From: Thermoguttaceae bacterium | GTDB lineage: Bacteria > Planctomycetota > Planctomycetia > Pirellulales > Thermoguttaceae | Reading direction: 5' to 3' | Assembly (NCBI GenBank): GCA_017407125.1 | Contig: JAFQXE010000025.1 | Location: 156,591 to 220,590 of the forward strand | Length of the DNA: 64,000 nt | Part shown: positions 17,579-24,751 of the stretch, one piece after another | How the letters are laid out: each line of letters begins with the position of its first letter | Position numbering within the stretch: the stretch's first letter is position 1 | The notes under the pieces: model-generated | What the model saw: only the letters and a program-made list of their open reading frames with translations | The model's database searches: none | What the model was told of the DNA's origin: nothing | Program-made: the position numbers and the translations under genes

Positions 17579-17671
17579 CCGACAAGGTCGGTTCCTGATT
17601 GGACGTGGATAGCGCCGAAATCAGCTTTTTCGGAAGCAAAACCTTGTCCTACTGCCAGTGCGGCTTCGCAC
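17579..17671 (+). repeat. 93-bp three-hairpin repeat, copy D
   Basis: Fourth copy of the 93-bp unit, same length, 250 bp from the intact FeoB-partner gene. No gene lies in 17529-17922; the region is all repeats and hairpins. Confidence 0.85.
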
Positions 17672-17764
17672 CCGCGCGAGACGTATTACAATCGCTCCCG
17701 TTGGTCGCTGCGATGCTGTATCACTCAAAACCAATGAGAACGTGATAAAAACTCTGCCCCGCAC

Positions 17765-17814
17765 AGAACCGCGTTAGCGGTTCAATATTAATAGCCGTGG
17801 GTTTTAACCCACGG
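17765..17814 (+). repeat. Double-palindrome repeat, copy 2
   Basis: AGAACCGCGTTAGCGGTTC, AATATTAATAG, CCGTGGGTTTTAACCCACGG. Same unit as 9056 and 38902. Confidence 0.85.
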
Positions 17815-17852
17815 AAAAAGAGCGCCTATAAGAAAGAATATCGTCAAATACA

Positions 17853-17892
17853 CTTTTTCTCTTGTCCTCCACTCGGAGGGCAAGAGAAAAAG
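17853..17892. terminator. 18-bp hairpin between convergent genes
   Basis: Bases 17853-17870 pair with 17875-17892 over 18 bp with one G-T pair and a 4-nt loop (ACTC); both ends are A/T runs (CTTTTTCTCTTG). The position between convergent transcripts suggests a bidirectional terminator. Confidence 0.7.
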
Positions 17893-17922
17893 ATACTGAA
17901 ACGATTAGGAACAAGCGCGTTA

Positions 17923-18126
17923 CTAAACAGACTCTTTGTCTTGCCCTTTGTTCTCCCTGTCAGCGCAGGGACGCGTGCAATGTTTGCAACAGCAACCGCA
18001 CCCGCCTGAAGGGTTCCCGGAGCCGGAACAGCAGGAGGACTTCCCGCTGAAAACCAGATAAGCGCGGCGGATAATATACAAAACCGCCGCGGCGCAAATG
18101 ACAACTACAATAATCGTTTCTGACAT
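17923..18126 (-). CDS. FeoB-associated Cys-rich membrane protein
   Basis: A 67-residue protein with one N-terminal membrane helix (ETIIVVVICAAAVLYIIRRAYLVF) and a Cys-rich tail (SSCCSGSG...CGCCCKHCTRPC). It starts 23 bases after feoB, matching the small Cys-rich partners that follow feoB in many bacteria; they are thought to help ferrous-iron transport, possibly as a FeoC-like piece. It is the last gene of the iron operon. A copy of its 3' tail is found at 13977. Confidence 0.85.
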   Translation of the reverse strand: MSETIIVVVICAAAVLYIIRRAYLVFSGKSSCCSGSGNPSGGCGCCCKHCTRPCADRENKGQDKESV

Positions 18127-18149
18127 GATAGTTTTACTTCAAAAATCTG

Positions 18150-20303
18150 TTACATGAGCAATTGCGTTCCAATCTGAAGCCAAGTTCCGATCTGGAATAT
18201 CAGTGTGGAAATCACCCAGGCGACAATCGTACAGGTAATAAACTGAGCGAACGCCCAGCCCCAGCCCGCTTCTTTTACCATGATGGCAAACGTCGCAACG
18301 CACGGCGCGGACAGCAGGCAGAAGACCAGAATCGACAGGCCGACCAGCGGCGGGTAGTTCTTTTTCATGATGTCGCGCAACGATTCCGAGTCCTCGTCCG
18401 CTTCGCCGATGCTGTAAACGATGCCCATCTGAGCGACAAAGACTTCTTTTGCCGCCAACGCGCCCACGATTGCCGTTCCAATCTTCCAGTCGAATCCCAT
18501 CGTTCGGATTACCGGAACCATCGCATGACCCAGACGTCCGGAATAGGAGTTCGCTAACTGCGCTTCCGCTTCCTGGTTGTCGATTTCTTCGATCTGACCG
18601 GTCAGGTCGTCGTACGCTGAAAGCTGTTCGTTGAACTTCGCCAGCTGACCATCCAGCTCAGCCAGTTTCTTCTCTTTGTCGGATTCCGCCAGAGCAGAAT
18701 CTTCTTCAACTCCGTCACGTTCTTCCTGAGCTTCGTCGCGATCCTTCGCCAGCGTTTCCAGTTCAGGATTGGCTTCTTTGAGTTCGTCCAGCTTTTGAGC
18801 GATCTGGGCGCGCTGGGATTCGAACTTCTCCGATTCGGATTCCGGCAAAACCGGGAATGTCGCCAACGCCCACAGGACGATTGAAATTCCCAGAAGAATC
18901 GTACCGGCTTTTTTCAGGTACATCCAGCCGCGTTCAATCGTATGAATTCCCACCGTTCGGAAAGTCGGGAATCGGTACGGCGGCAGTTCGATAATAAACG
19001 GAGCGTTTTCTTCGCGAATAACAAAGACGCTCATGATCTTCGCAACGATAATCGCGACGATAATCCCCAGCACGTACAATCCCCACATGACCCACGCTTG
19101 ATACGCTTCCGGGAAGAACGCAGGAACGAGCAGCATGTAAATCGGGACTCGGGCGCCGCAGCTCATCCACGGGATAATAAACATGGTAATCAAACGCTCT
19201 TTTCTGCTCGACAGCGTTCTGGTTGCCATGATCGCGGGAATGCCGCAGCCGAACCCGATAATCATCGGAACGAAGCTCTTGCCGTGCAAGCCGATGTACT
19301 TCATGAAGTTGTCCGCCAGGTATGCCGCGCGCGCCATGTACCCGGAGTCTTCCAAAAAGGCGATCGCCAGGAAGAGCAATAAAATATTAGGCAGGAAGAC
19401 AAGGACGCCGCCCAATCCGCCGATAATGCCGTCAACGATCAGGGACTTCAGCAGGCTTTCCTGCCCTTCCACCCAAAAGCCGCTGACCCAGTCGCCGAGC
19501 CACTCAAACCCTGCTTCAATCCATTCCATCGGGTACGCGCCCAATGTAAAGGTGAGCTGGAAGACGAGATACAGCAGAATCAGGAATATCGGGATTCCAA
19601 TCCAGACGTTGGTCAGAACCGCGTCGACTTTATCCGACCAGCTGGGGCCTTCCTTCGGTCGGCTTGTAACGGCGGCGGAACACATCCGTTTGATTTCGTC
19701 CAGACGCGCCGTTGTAACAGCAACTTCCTCTTCCGTTGACTTCGGTTTCGTCAGTTTCTCGGCGTTAAGTTTGAGGGCGGATTTACTGCCGCTTGCTCCC
19801 AACGAATCGTACAGACTTTCCGCCGCGTCGAGAATCGCTGCGACCGCGCCTGACTCGTACCCAACGCATTCCACGATCGGCATTCCCAGCTGAGCGGACA
19901 GCGCTTCTTTGTCGATGTTCATGCCGTTCTTTTTGGCAAGGTCGATCATGTTCAACACGACCAGAACGGGAATTCCCAGTTCTTTGAGCTGCAGCGTCAA
20001 GAGCAGACTTCTTTCCAGATTGGACGCGTCGACGATATCGATAACGAAATCGTAATCGCCGTTGATAATATAATCCCGCGCCACCCGCTCTTCGTCTGAA
20101 TACGCCGACAAGCTGTACGTGCCCGGCAAGTCCGTCAGTTCAAAGGTTGTTCCGTTGTACTTTCGGCTTCCAGTATGCCACTCAACCGTAATGCCCGGAT
20201 AGTTCCCAACGTGCTCATGCGCGCCGGTAAGGTTATTAAACACAGTCGATTTTCCGCTGTTGGGCTGACCAGCCAAAACCGCTCTAATATTTTTGCTGCT
20301 CAT
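18150..20303 (-). CDS. feoB: Ferrous iron transporter FeoB
   Basis: The GTP-dependent Fe(II) permease. N-terminal G domain: G1 GQPNSGKST (12-20), G3 DLPGTYSL, G4 NMID; then GTPase regulatory helices and the membrane core with the two Gate motifs (GFGCGIPAIMATRTL and LSAPCVATFAIMVKEAG). Between the two membrane halves is a ~100-residue charged coiled coil (residues ~500-590, EKFESQRAQIAQKLDELKEA...) that ordinary FeoB proteins lack or have much shorter. 717 residues. A DtxR-type palindrome lies 19 bases upstream of its start with its own -10 (TATAAG), so feoB can be iron-repressed independently of feoA. Confidence 0.96.
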   Translation of the reverse strand: MSSKNIRAVLAGQPNSGKSTVFNNLTGAHEHVGNYPGITVEWHTGSRKYNGTTFELTDLPGTYSLSAYSDEERVARDYIINGDYDFVIDIVDASNLERSLLLTLQLKELGIPVLVVLNMIDLAKKNGMNIDKEALSAQLGMPIVECVGYESGAVAAILDAAESLYDSLGASGSKSALKLNAEKLTKPKSTEEEVAVTTARLDEIKRMCSAAVTSRPKEGPSWSDKVDAVLTNVWIGIPIFLILLYLVFQLTFTLGAYPMEWIEAGFEWLGDWVSGFWVEGQESLLKSLIVDGIIGGLGGVLVFLPNILLLFLAIAFLEDSGYMARAAYLADNFMKYIGLHGKSFVPMIIGFGCGIPAIMATRTLSSRKERLITMFIIPWMSCGARVPIYMLLVPAFFPEAYQAWVMWGLYVLGIIVAIIVAKIMSVFVIREENAPFIIELPPYRFPTFRTVGIHTIERGWMYLKKAGTILLGISIVLWALATFPVLPESESEKFESQRAQIAQKLDELKEANPELETLAKDRDEAQEERDGVEEDSALAESDKEKKLAELDGQLAKFNEQLSAYDDLTGQIEEIDNQEAEAQLANSYSGRLGHAMVPVIRTMGFDWKIGTAIVGALAAKEVFVAQMGIVYSIGEADEDSESLRDIMKKNYPPLVGLSILVFCLLSAPCVATFAIMVKEAGWGWAFAQFITCTIVAWVISTLIFQIGTWLQIGTQLLM

Positions 20304-20321
20304 TTTATGTCTCTAAAAAGA

Positions 20322-20335
20322 TTAGATTAATCTAA
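20322..20335 (-). promoter_or_regulatory. Iron-regulator operator 1 (feoB)
   Basis: TTAGATTAATCTAA, a perfect palindrome directly after a TATAAG -10 box on the minus strand. Same half-site (TTAGA) as the operators at 21434, 22620 and 22769. Confidence 0.7.
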
Positions 20336-20380
20336 ACTTATAATTAAAAAAAATTGGGAAAGGAATACGATATTTCTAAA

Positions 20381-20596
20381 CTACTTGACCTCGATTTTGT
20401 TGGGCAAATTGCGACCGAGAATCATTCGGGAGCCCATGCAGTTGACGTGGGACGCTCCAACGAGGTTGTTGTTAACAATTTGGACGTCAGATCCAGGGAG
20501 AATTCCCATGGAACACAGACGATTTACGTTGGCGTCAGAGGCGTCGACGGAAACAATCTTGACGGTTTCGCCTTTTTTAACTTCTTTCAGCGACAT
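20381..20596 (-). CDS. feoA: Ferrous iron transport protein FeoA
   Basis: A 71-residue SH3-like FeoA protein: LKEVKKGETVKIVSV...RLCSMGILPGSDVQIVNNN...ILGRNLPNKIEVK is the whole family pattern. It binds FeoB in the cytoplasm and tunes transport. It lies 25 bases after the DtxR-type gene and 77 bases before feoB on the same strand. A related FeoA-like domain is at the C-terminus of the regulator upstream. Confidence 0.93.
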   Translation of the reverse strand: MSLKEVKKGETVKIVSVDASDANVNRLCSMGILPGSDVQIVNNNLVGASHVNCMGSRMILGRNLPNKIEVK

Positions 20597-20621
20597 AGTA
20601 TACCTGCCTTTCAGTTAAGGA

Positions 20622-21389
20622 CTACACAATTAAATCAATTAAAATCTGTTCGGCGTCTTCAACCGTCATGGTCAAAAACGAGCCTTTTAAACGAAAAAGG
20701 AGGGAGCTTCCCTGAACAGGCGCCTTATCCACTTCTACAGGCGTGCCCAGAGTCGCTCCCGTTTGCAGCAACCGGTGAAGCGAGTCGCCGGATAAATTAA
20801 TCCGGGCAATAGTTCCTTTCTGCCCTGGCTGAAGCTGACTGAGCGGAATGCATTTTGCTTTCCGTTCTTCAAACTCCTTTTGAATCCTTTCTATTCTGTT
20901 TTGGACATTGTGAAGGCAATCGACGCAATTTTTGCAATTGTTGTCGAAATTGCATACGTACTCAAATTCGGAAATCCATTTTTTGCCCCCTCGCGGACAT
21001 TCCTCGATAAACCTGGCGAATCGAACCAGCTTGTCGATGATGTCGTTGGGCATGGCGTGCTCCATGCGGCAAGCCACCTGATTCGCTCGATCCGGCTCCA
21101 CCTGGAGGACGTCTCGCAGGAACGACCGCAGCCGAACGTGGCGACTGTAGACGTCCTGAGCGATCTGCTCGCCCGCCGCAGTAAACGTTATAAACTCATA
21201 CGGGGCATAGTTTATGAGCTTTTTTTGAGCCAAACTTTTCAACGCTACCGTAACCGACGGTCCAGTAACTTTGAGCATATCCGCAATATCTTTTGGACGA
21301 ACGCCGCCTTTGTCGCGAGTCAAAATTAGAATCGCTTCCAAATAATCTTCAAGGCTTTCCGACAGGTCGAGGGAAGTGTCAAACGTCAT
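20622..21389 (-). CDS. DtxR/MntR-family metal-dependent repressor
   Basis: A 255-residue regulator. N-terminal winged helix (SLEDYLEAILIL...IADMLKVTGPSVTVALKSL), dimerisation and metal-binding domain with CRMEH (Cys107, Glu110, His111, matching DtxR Cys102-Glu105-His106), and a C-terminal FeoA/SH3-like domain (~175-255). Between them is a Cys cluster, Cys131 plus Cys146-x5-Cys152-x2-Cys155-x2-Cys158, able to hold a metal or Fe-S centre. The start at 21389 follows GGAGGAAACGCT; the upstream in-frame ATG at 21422 has no such site. An operator overlaps its -10 box, so it is likely autoregulated, and it should repress the feo genes when iron is ample. Confidence 0.93.
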   Translation of the reverse strand: MTFDTSLDLSESLEDYLEAILILTRDKGGVRPKDIADMLKVTGPSVTVALKSLAQKKLINYAPYEFITFTAAGEQIAQDVYSRHVRLRSFLRDVLQVEPDRANQVACRMEHAMPNDIIDKLVRFARFIEECPRGGKKWISEFEYVCNFDNNCKNCVDCLHNVQNRIERIQKEFEERKAKCIPLSQLQPGQKGTIARINLSGDSLHRLLQTGATLGTPVEVDKAPVQGSSLLFRLKGSFLTMTVEDAEQILIDLIV

Positions 21390-21433
21390 AGCGTTTCCTC
21401 CAAAAGCGGTTTTCAAATTCAAATACTCAAAGT

Positions 21434-21456
21434 AATTTAGATAAATCTAAATTATA
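21434..21456 (-). promoter_or_regulatory. Promoter and iron operator 2 (dtxR-feoA)
   Basis: On the minus strand TATAAT (21451-21456) runs into a 9+2+9 palindrome (21434-21453, core TTTAGAT..ATCTAAA). Repressor binding would cover the -10 box. Confidence 0.75.
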
Positions 21457-21485
21457 GCGATTAATTTGAATTTGAAAAGGGGGGA

Positions 21486-21980
21486 TTACGCCATTTCGTT
21501 TAAAATTTGTTTGACCCAGGCGTCAATTCGCGCCTCGGTTTTATCTGCCTCGTTGACGTCGTCCAACGCCAAGCCGCAAAACGACCCGTCGACAACGGCT
21601 CGGGATGCGTTATGATTATAGCCCTCAACGCTGGTTTTCCCGACGATTTTTGCCACTTTGGATGCAACCGCCTCGTAGAGAATCCCCATGGCGTCGAGGT
21701 ACGTGTCGCAAAAGGATTCCTGATCTCCAAAGCCGAACAGCGCCACTGTCGTATTGGACAGGTTTGCCGCCTGAAGACGAGCGATTCCGGTCTGCCAGTC
21801 GTCCTGAAGTTCGCCGAACCCCCAGGTTGACGTTCCCAGAATCAGGGTGGACGCCTTGAAATCGTCAGCCGTCGCTTTAGCTACATTGACGCAGTCGGCA
21901 TTGAGAGCTGCTGCGATTTTATGAGCGGCGCTTTCCGTCGAGCCGGTTGAGCTGCCGAAAATTACTTTTATATCTGCCAT
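21486..21980 (-). CDS. Flavodoxin
   Basis: A 164-residue FMN electron carrier. Phosphate loop GSSTGSTES (9-17), flavin loops STWGFGELQDDW and GFGDQESFCDTY. Long-chain type. Flavodoxin replaces ferredoxin under iron shortage, which fits its place directly after the DUF3793 gene (15-bp gap) and among iron-responsive operators. Confidence 0.95.
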   Translation of the reverse strand: MADIKVIFGSSTGSTESAAHKIAAALNADCVNVAKATADDFKASTLILGTSTWGFGELQDDWQTGIARLQAANLSNTTVALFGFGDQESFCDTYLDAMGILYEAVASKVAKIVGKTSVEGYNHNASRAVVDGSFCGLALDDVNEADKTEARIDAWVKQILNEMA

Positions 21981-21995
21981 ATTCTTTTCTCTTTG

Positions 21996-22619
21996 TTAAG
22001 CCAGCGCCAGTTTCAGGGCGCAAATCTGCTGGACGCACGCCTCCCAGCTTTCCGATTGGGTTATAATTCGTTCCGCCTCGCGCGCGCCTCGGCGGAACAG
22101 GTCCATGATTTTCAGCGATTCCTCAACGTCTCCGTAGACCATCCACGAACCGCGATACGACGGAGTGGATTGCCCGCAGGTAAACCCGACCACGTCTTTG
22201 AGAGGATAACCAAGAAGCAGCCCGATTTCGTGCGGGAAATCACATTCCTCGAATCGGCGGCACAGACTGTCGAGCGTTCCTTCGACCGTTCGATTGTCGT
22301 AGCCGCAGCCAGAGAGATATTCCCATTTTTCGTCGTCGTCAATGACGCGGCTCATCGCGTCGACGTCGTAAAAGAGAATCAGATTTCTGTCTTCGGCGCT
22401 TCGCAGAACCCGCCACGGAAGACCGAGTTTTTCGAGAACCTCACGCTGACTGGCGCATATCTCCTTAGCTCCAGCCAGAGCTTGGGCGCGATAGCATCGC
22501 TTGACGAAAAACGTTTCCGCCGGTTTGAGTTTCATTCTCACCAGCGCCGTTTTCAGAGTCAGGCTCCGCATGAGTTCCATCTTTTTCGCGCCACAGCCAA
22601 CCTGTATTAGTTCAGTCAT
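21996..22619 (-). CDS. DUF3793 family protein
   Basis: A 207-residue cytosolic protein matching DUF3793 (LRSAEDRNLILFYD, LGLPWRVL, EIGLLLGYPLKDVVGF, W.VYGDVEESLKIMDLFRR). The family is of unknown biochemistry but usually sits next to flavodoxin or iron genes, as here. The ATG at 22617-22619 directly abuts an iron operator and has no Shine-Dalgarno site, so transcription may be leaderless from a nearby start or translation may begin at a later Met (residue 14 or 17). Confidence 0.85.
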   Translation of the reverse strand: MTELIQVGCGAKKMELMRSLTLKTALVRMKLKPAETFFVKRCYRAQALAGAKEICASQREVLEKLGLPWRVLRSAEDRNLILFYDVDAMSRVIDDDEKWEYLSGCGYDNRTVEGTLDSLCRRFEECDFPHEIGLLLGYPLKDVVGFTCGQSTPSYRGSWMVYGDVEESLKIMDLFRRGAREAERIITQSESWEACVQQICALKLALA

Positions 22620-22639
22620 ACTTTAGTCATGTCTAAAGT
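22620..22639 (-). promoter_or_regulatory. Iron-regulator operator 3
   Basis: ACTTTAG-TCATGT-CTAAAGT, a palindrome adjoining the DUF3793 start codon. Confidence 0.6.
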
Positions 22640-22647
22640 TAAGTTTT

Positions 22648-22693
22648 CAAAAAAGACGTTTCTGCGGATGTCGGTACCCATACGCAGAAACGT
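22648..22693 (-). terminator. Leader terminator or small-RNA terminator
   Basis: Read on the minus strand, an 11-bp stem ACGTTTCTGCG/CGCAGAAACGT with a 16-nt loop is followed by CTTTTTT. It lies between the promoter at 22741-22768 and the DUF3793 gene, so it would stop that transcript after ~85 nt or act as an attenuator. Confidence 0.6.
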
Positions 22694-22740
22694 AAGGAGT
22701 CAGTAACTGTCATGTATGCCAAATCATAACATTGAGATGC

Positions 22741-22782
22741 AGTATAGCGCTTTTTGAATCCTTGTCAATTAGACAAGTCTAA
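22741..22782 (-). promoter_or_regulatory. Promoter with iron operator 4
   Basis: On the minus strand: TTGACA (22763-22768), 16-bp spacer, TATACT (22741-22746). TTAGACAAGTCTAA (22769-22782) adjoins the -35 box on its upstream side. Confidence 0.7.
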
Positions 22783-22863
22783 ATTTTTTAGAAATTTTTA
22801 GGAAATTCTTAAAATTTTTCGAAAAAGAGGATTTTGAAAGGGGGTAACGGAGGAAACAATTCA

Positions 22864-22893
22864 GGCGAGCCACGGGTGTAAACCCGTGGGTAT
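22864..22893 (+). repeat. GCCACGGG palindromic repeat, copy 1
   Basis: GGCGAGCCACGGGTGTAAAC continues into CCGTGGGT. The arms CCACGGGT/ACCCGTGG form a hairpin. Also at 58725 (inverted) and 61531. Confidence 0.8.
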
Positions 22894-22926
22894 GAAACGC
22901 AACGGACATTTTAAATTATATAAAAT

Positions 22927-22957
22927 CCCCTTCCAGCGAATCATCCGAAGGAAGGGG
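22927..22957 (-). terminator. Terminator of the barrel-protein gene
   Basis: CCCCTTCC (22927-22934) pairs with GGAAGGGG (22950-22957); the minus-strand read continues ATTTTATAT. Confidence 0.7.
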
Positions 22958-22999
22958 AACACACAGGCAAGGGTATGGTTGCTGTCTTGCAATGATGTA

Positions 23000-24289
23000 T
23001 CAGAAGGAATAATCCAAGGCTACGCCGCCGGAGAACTGATAGGGCTTTGTGCAGTCGTTAAAGCCGTTTGCTCCATTCCAGTTGTCGTAACGGATTTCCG
23101 GTCGAATAACCAGTTCGCCAGACATCATGCGGCAGGGAGCCAAACAGCAGCGCTTGTGGCGAGGCGTGCAGCCCTTGAACGGGCTGATTGAGTAGCCGAA
23201 AGTAACTTCAAATCGACCGACAACTTCGTCAGCAACCAGTTCTTCCTGGTATTCAATTCGAAGACCCGCCTGAACCTTTTCGTTGATCTCGTAAATAAAG
23301 CAATTGTTCAAGCCCCACAGTTTGGTATTGGGAGAGTCATCGTCGCCGTTGACAAGGCTCATAAAGTCGTATCCGAGGTAATAGGTCAGCTTATCCGACA
23401 GTTTTGTTTCCAGTACGATGCAGTGAGAGTATGTATTTTCATAGGTCTCCATGTTGCCGGCACACATCATATAGGACAGACGAATCGCCTTGGTAAGCTG
23501 TCGGCTCATGCCGAACCAGATCAGCGAGGAATCGCGATCGGGATCAAACGCTTCGTTCGAGCCTTGCGTCCAGCCGAGGGTGAAATTGACAAATTCGCAG
23601 GGTTCCCACGTCGCCAAGACGCCCATGTGCGTGTCCATCCATGGGTTGTAGGAATCGCTAAAGAAGAAACCGTCGCCCGGGTTGTCAACTGGACAGGCGA
23701 ATTTTCCAACAATGACGTTGAATTTATCCGTTCCAAGTCCAGCATACAGCTGAGGAATCGCAAAACCGTACTGTCCCTTTGACAGAGCCATGTAATCAAA
23801 TCGATTGCAACACTGATAAAACTGAGCTCTTGTGCCGTACATGAAGTCGGACTGAACGAGGAACTTCCAGTCGTCGTTGATCTTGTACTCGCGGCTTCCA
23901 GCAGCGTAGAATTCGTACAGATGGAATCCGGTATTGTCAATATTCAGACCGGCACACGAGTTTCCACCTTGACCAAAGTAGTCCCAACCGCCGGGAACGC
24001 CGTATTCCTGAACGCCGCCGGTTGCGCCCCACTGGTTAGCCCAGAATCCGCTTTGGACGTTGAATTCCCATTTCCATTTGTTTTCGTCTTCTTCGTCCTC
24101 GTCCTCTTCGTCTTCCTTGTCTTCCGCTTCTGGCAGTTTAACATCTGCGACAGCTTCCGGGGCTTTCATTGCAGCTTCAGCCAAAGCTTGCGCCGAAAAA
24201 GACGAATTGACGTATTCCTGAGCGCAGACGGGCAAAGCAAGAGTCGCCGTTACGATAAGAGCCAGAAACTTCGTGAAACTCTTTTTCAT
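23000..24289 (-). CDS. Outer-membrane beta-barrel protein
   Basis: A 430-residue exported protein: signal peptide MKKSFTKFLALIVTATLALPVCA, a short Ala-rich part, a very acidic linker (EDKEDEEDEDEEDENK), then alternating beta strands with aromatic ends up to a C-terminal ALDYSF that ends in Phe, as in porin-like barrels. It resembles the planctomycete BBP2-type putative porins. The Cys pairs (RFEVTFGY..., then CTPRHKRCC, CRMM) suggest disulfides in a loop. The start at 24289 follows GGAGAG; an earlier in-frame TTG would put 53 non-signal residues first. Transport specificity unknown. Confidence 0.8.
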   Translation of the reverse strand: MKKSFTKFLALIVTATLALPVCAQEYVNSSFSAQALAEAAMKAPEAVADVKLPEAEDKEDEEDEDEEDENKWKWEFNVQSGFWANQWGATGGVQEYGVPGGWDYFGQGGNSCAGLNIDNTGFHLYEFYAAGSREYKINDDWKFLVQSDFMYGTRAQFYQCCNRFDYMALSKGQYGFAIPQLYAGLGTDKFNVIVGKFACPVDNPGDGFFFSDSYNPWMDTHMGVLATWEPCEFVNFTLGWTQGSNEAFDPDRDSSLIWFGMSRQLTKAIRLSYMMCAGNMETYENTYSHCIVLETKLSDKLTYYLGYDFMSLVNGDDDSPNTKLWGLNNCFIYEINEKVQAGLRIEYQEELVADEVVGRFEVTFGYSISPFKGCTPRHKRCCLAPCRMMSGELVIRPEIRYDNWNGANGFNDCTKPYQFSGGVALDYSF

Positions 24290-24625
24290 AATACTCTCTC
24301 CGTTTTGAGAAATCCACAAAATTGCATCCATGCGACCTGTTCGCAGAGGATGATGGCTGAAAACCGCTTTAAGTGGAAGCGCCGACAAGGAATGTCGGAA
24401 AGAGAGTTTCAGCAAAATGACGCTATCCGTTACTCGCGTCAATCTCAATTTGATTTTTAAAATCTGTATCCGTTTGAGATGTTATACAAATCGGAATATT
24501 AACGAAAAAGCTTTAGCGTTGTTTAAAATTTTTTGGCGAGCTATGCGCCTATAAACGCTCTCTCTCACTAAAAACAATATAAACTTTCAATTTTCATCAT
24601 TGTTGAAAATTAAACGTTTTCCCTC

Positions 24626-24654
24626 TTGCAATTCATTTTTAATCGGGGTACAAT
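24626..24654 (+). promoter_or_regulatory. Promoter of the Gfo/Idh/MocA cluster
   Basis: TTGCAA (24626-24631), 17-bp spacer TTCATTTTTAATCGGGG, TACAAT (24649-24654). Nearly the same spacer as at 14308. Nothing else stands out in 24449-24751. Confidence 0.7.
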
Positions 24655-24751
24655 TATCAACATAAAAGGGGGGCGTTGACCATATAACCATATCCCGCCT
24701 AAATAAAAAAAGATTTAATTTGTTTCCCTCATACTTCAGGAGAGATTATTC

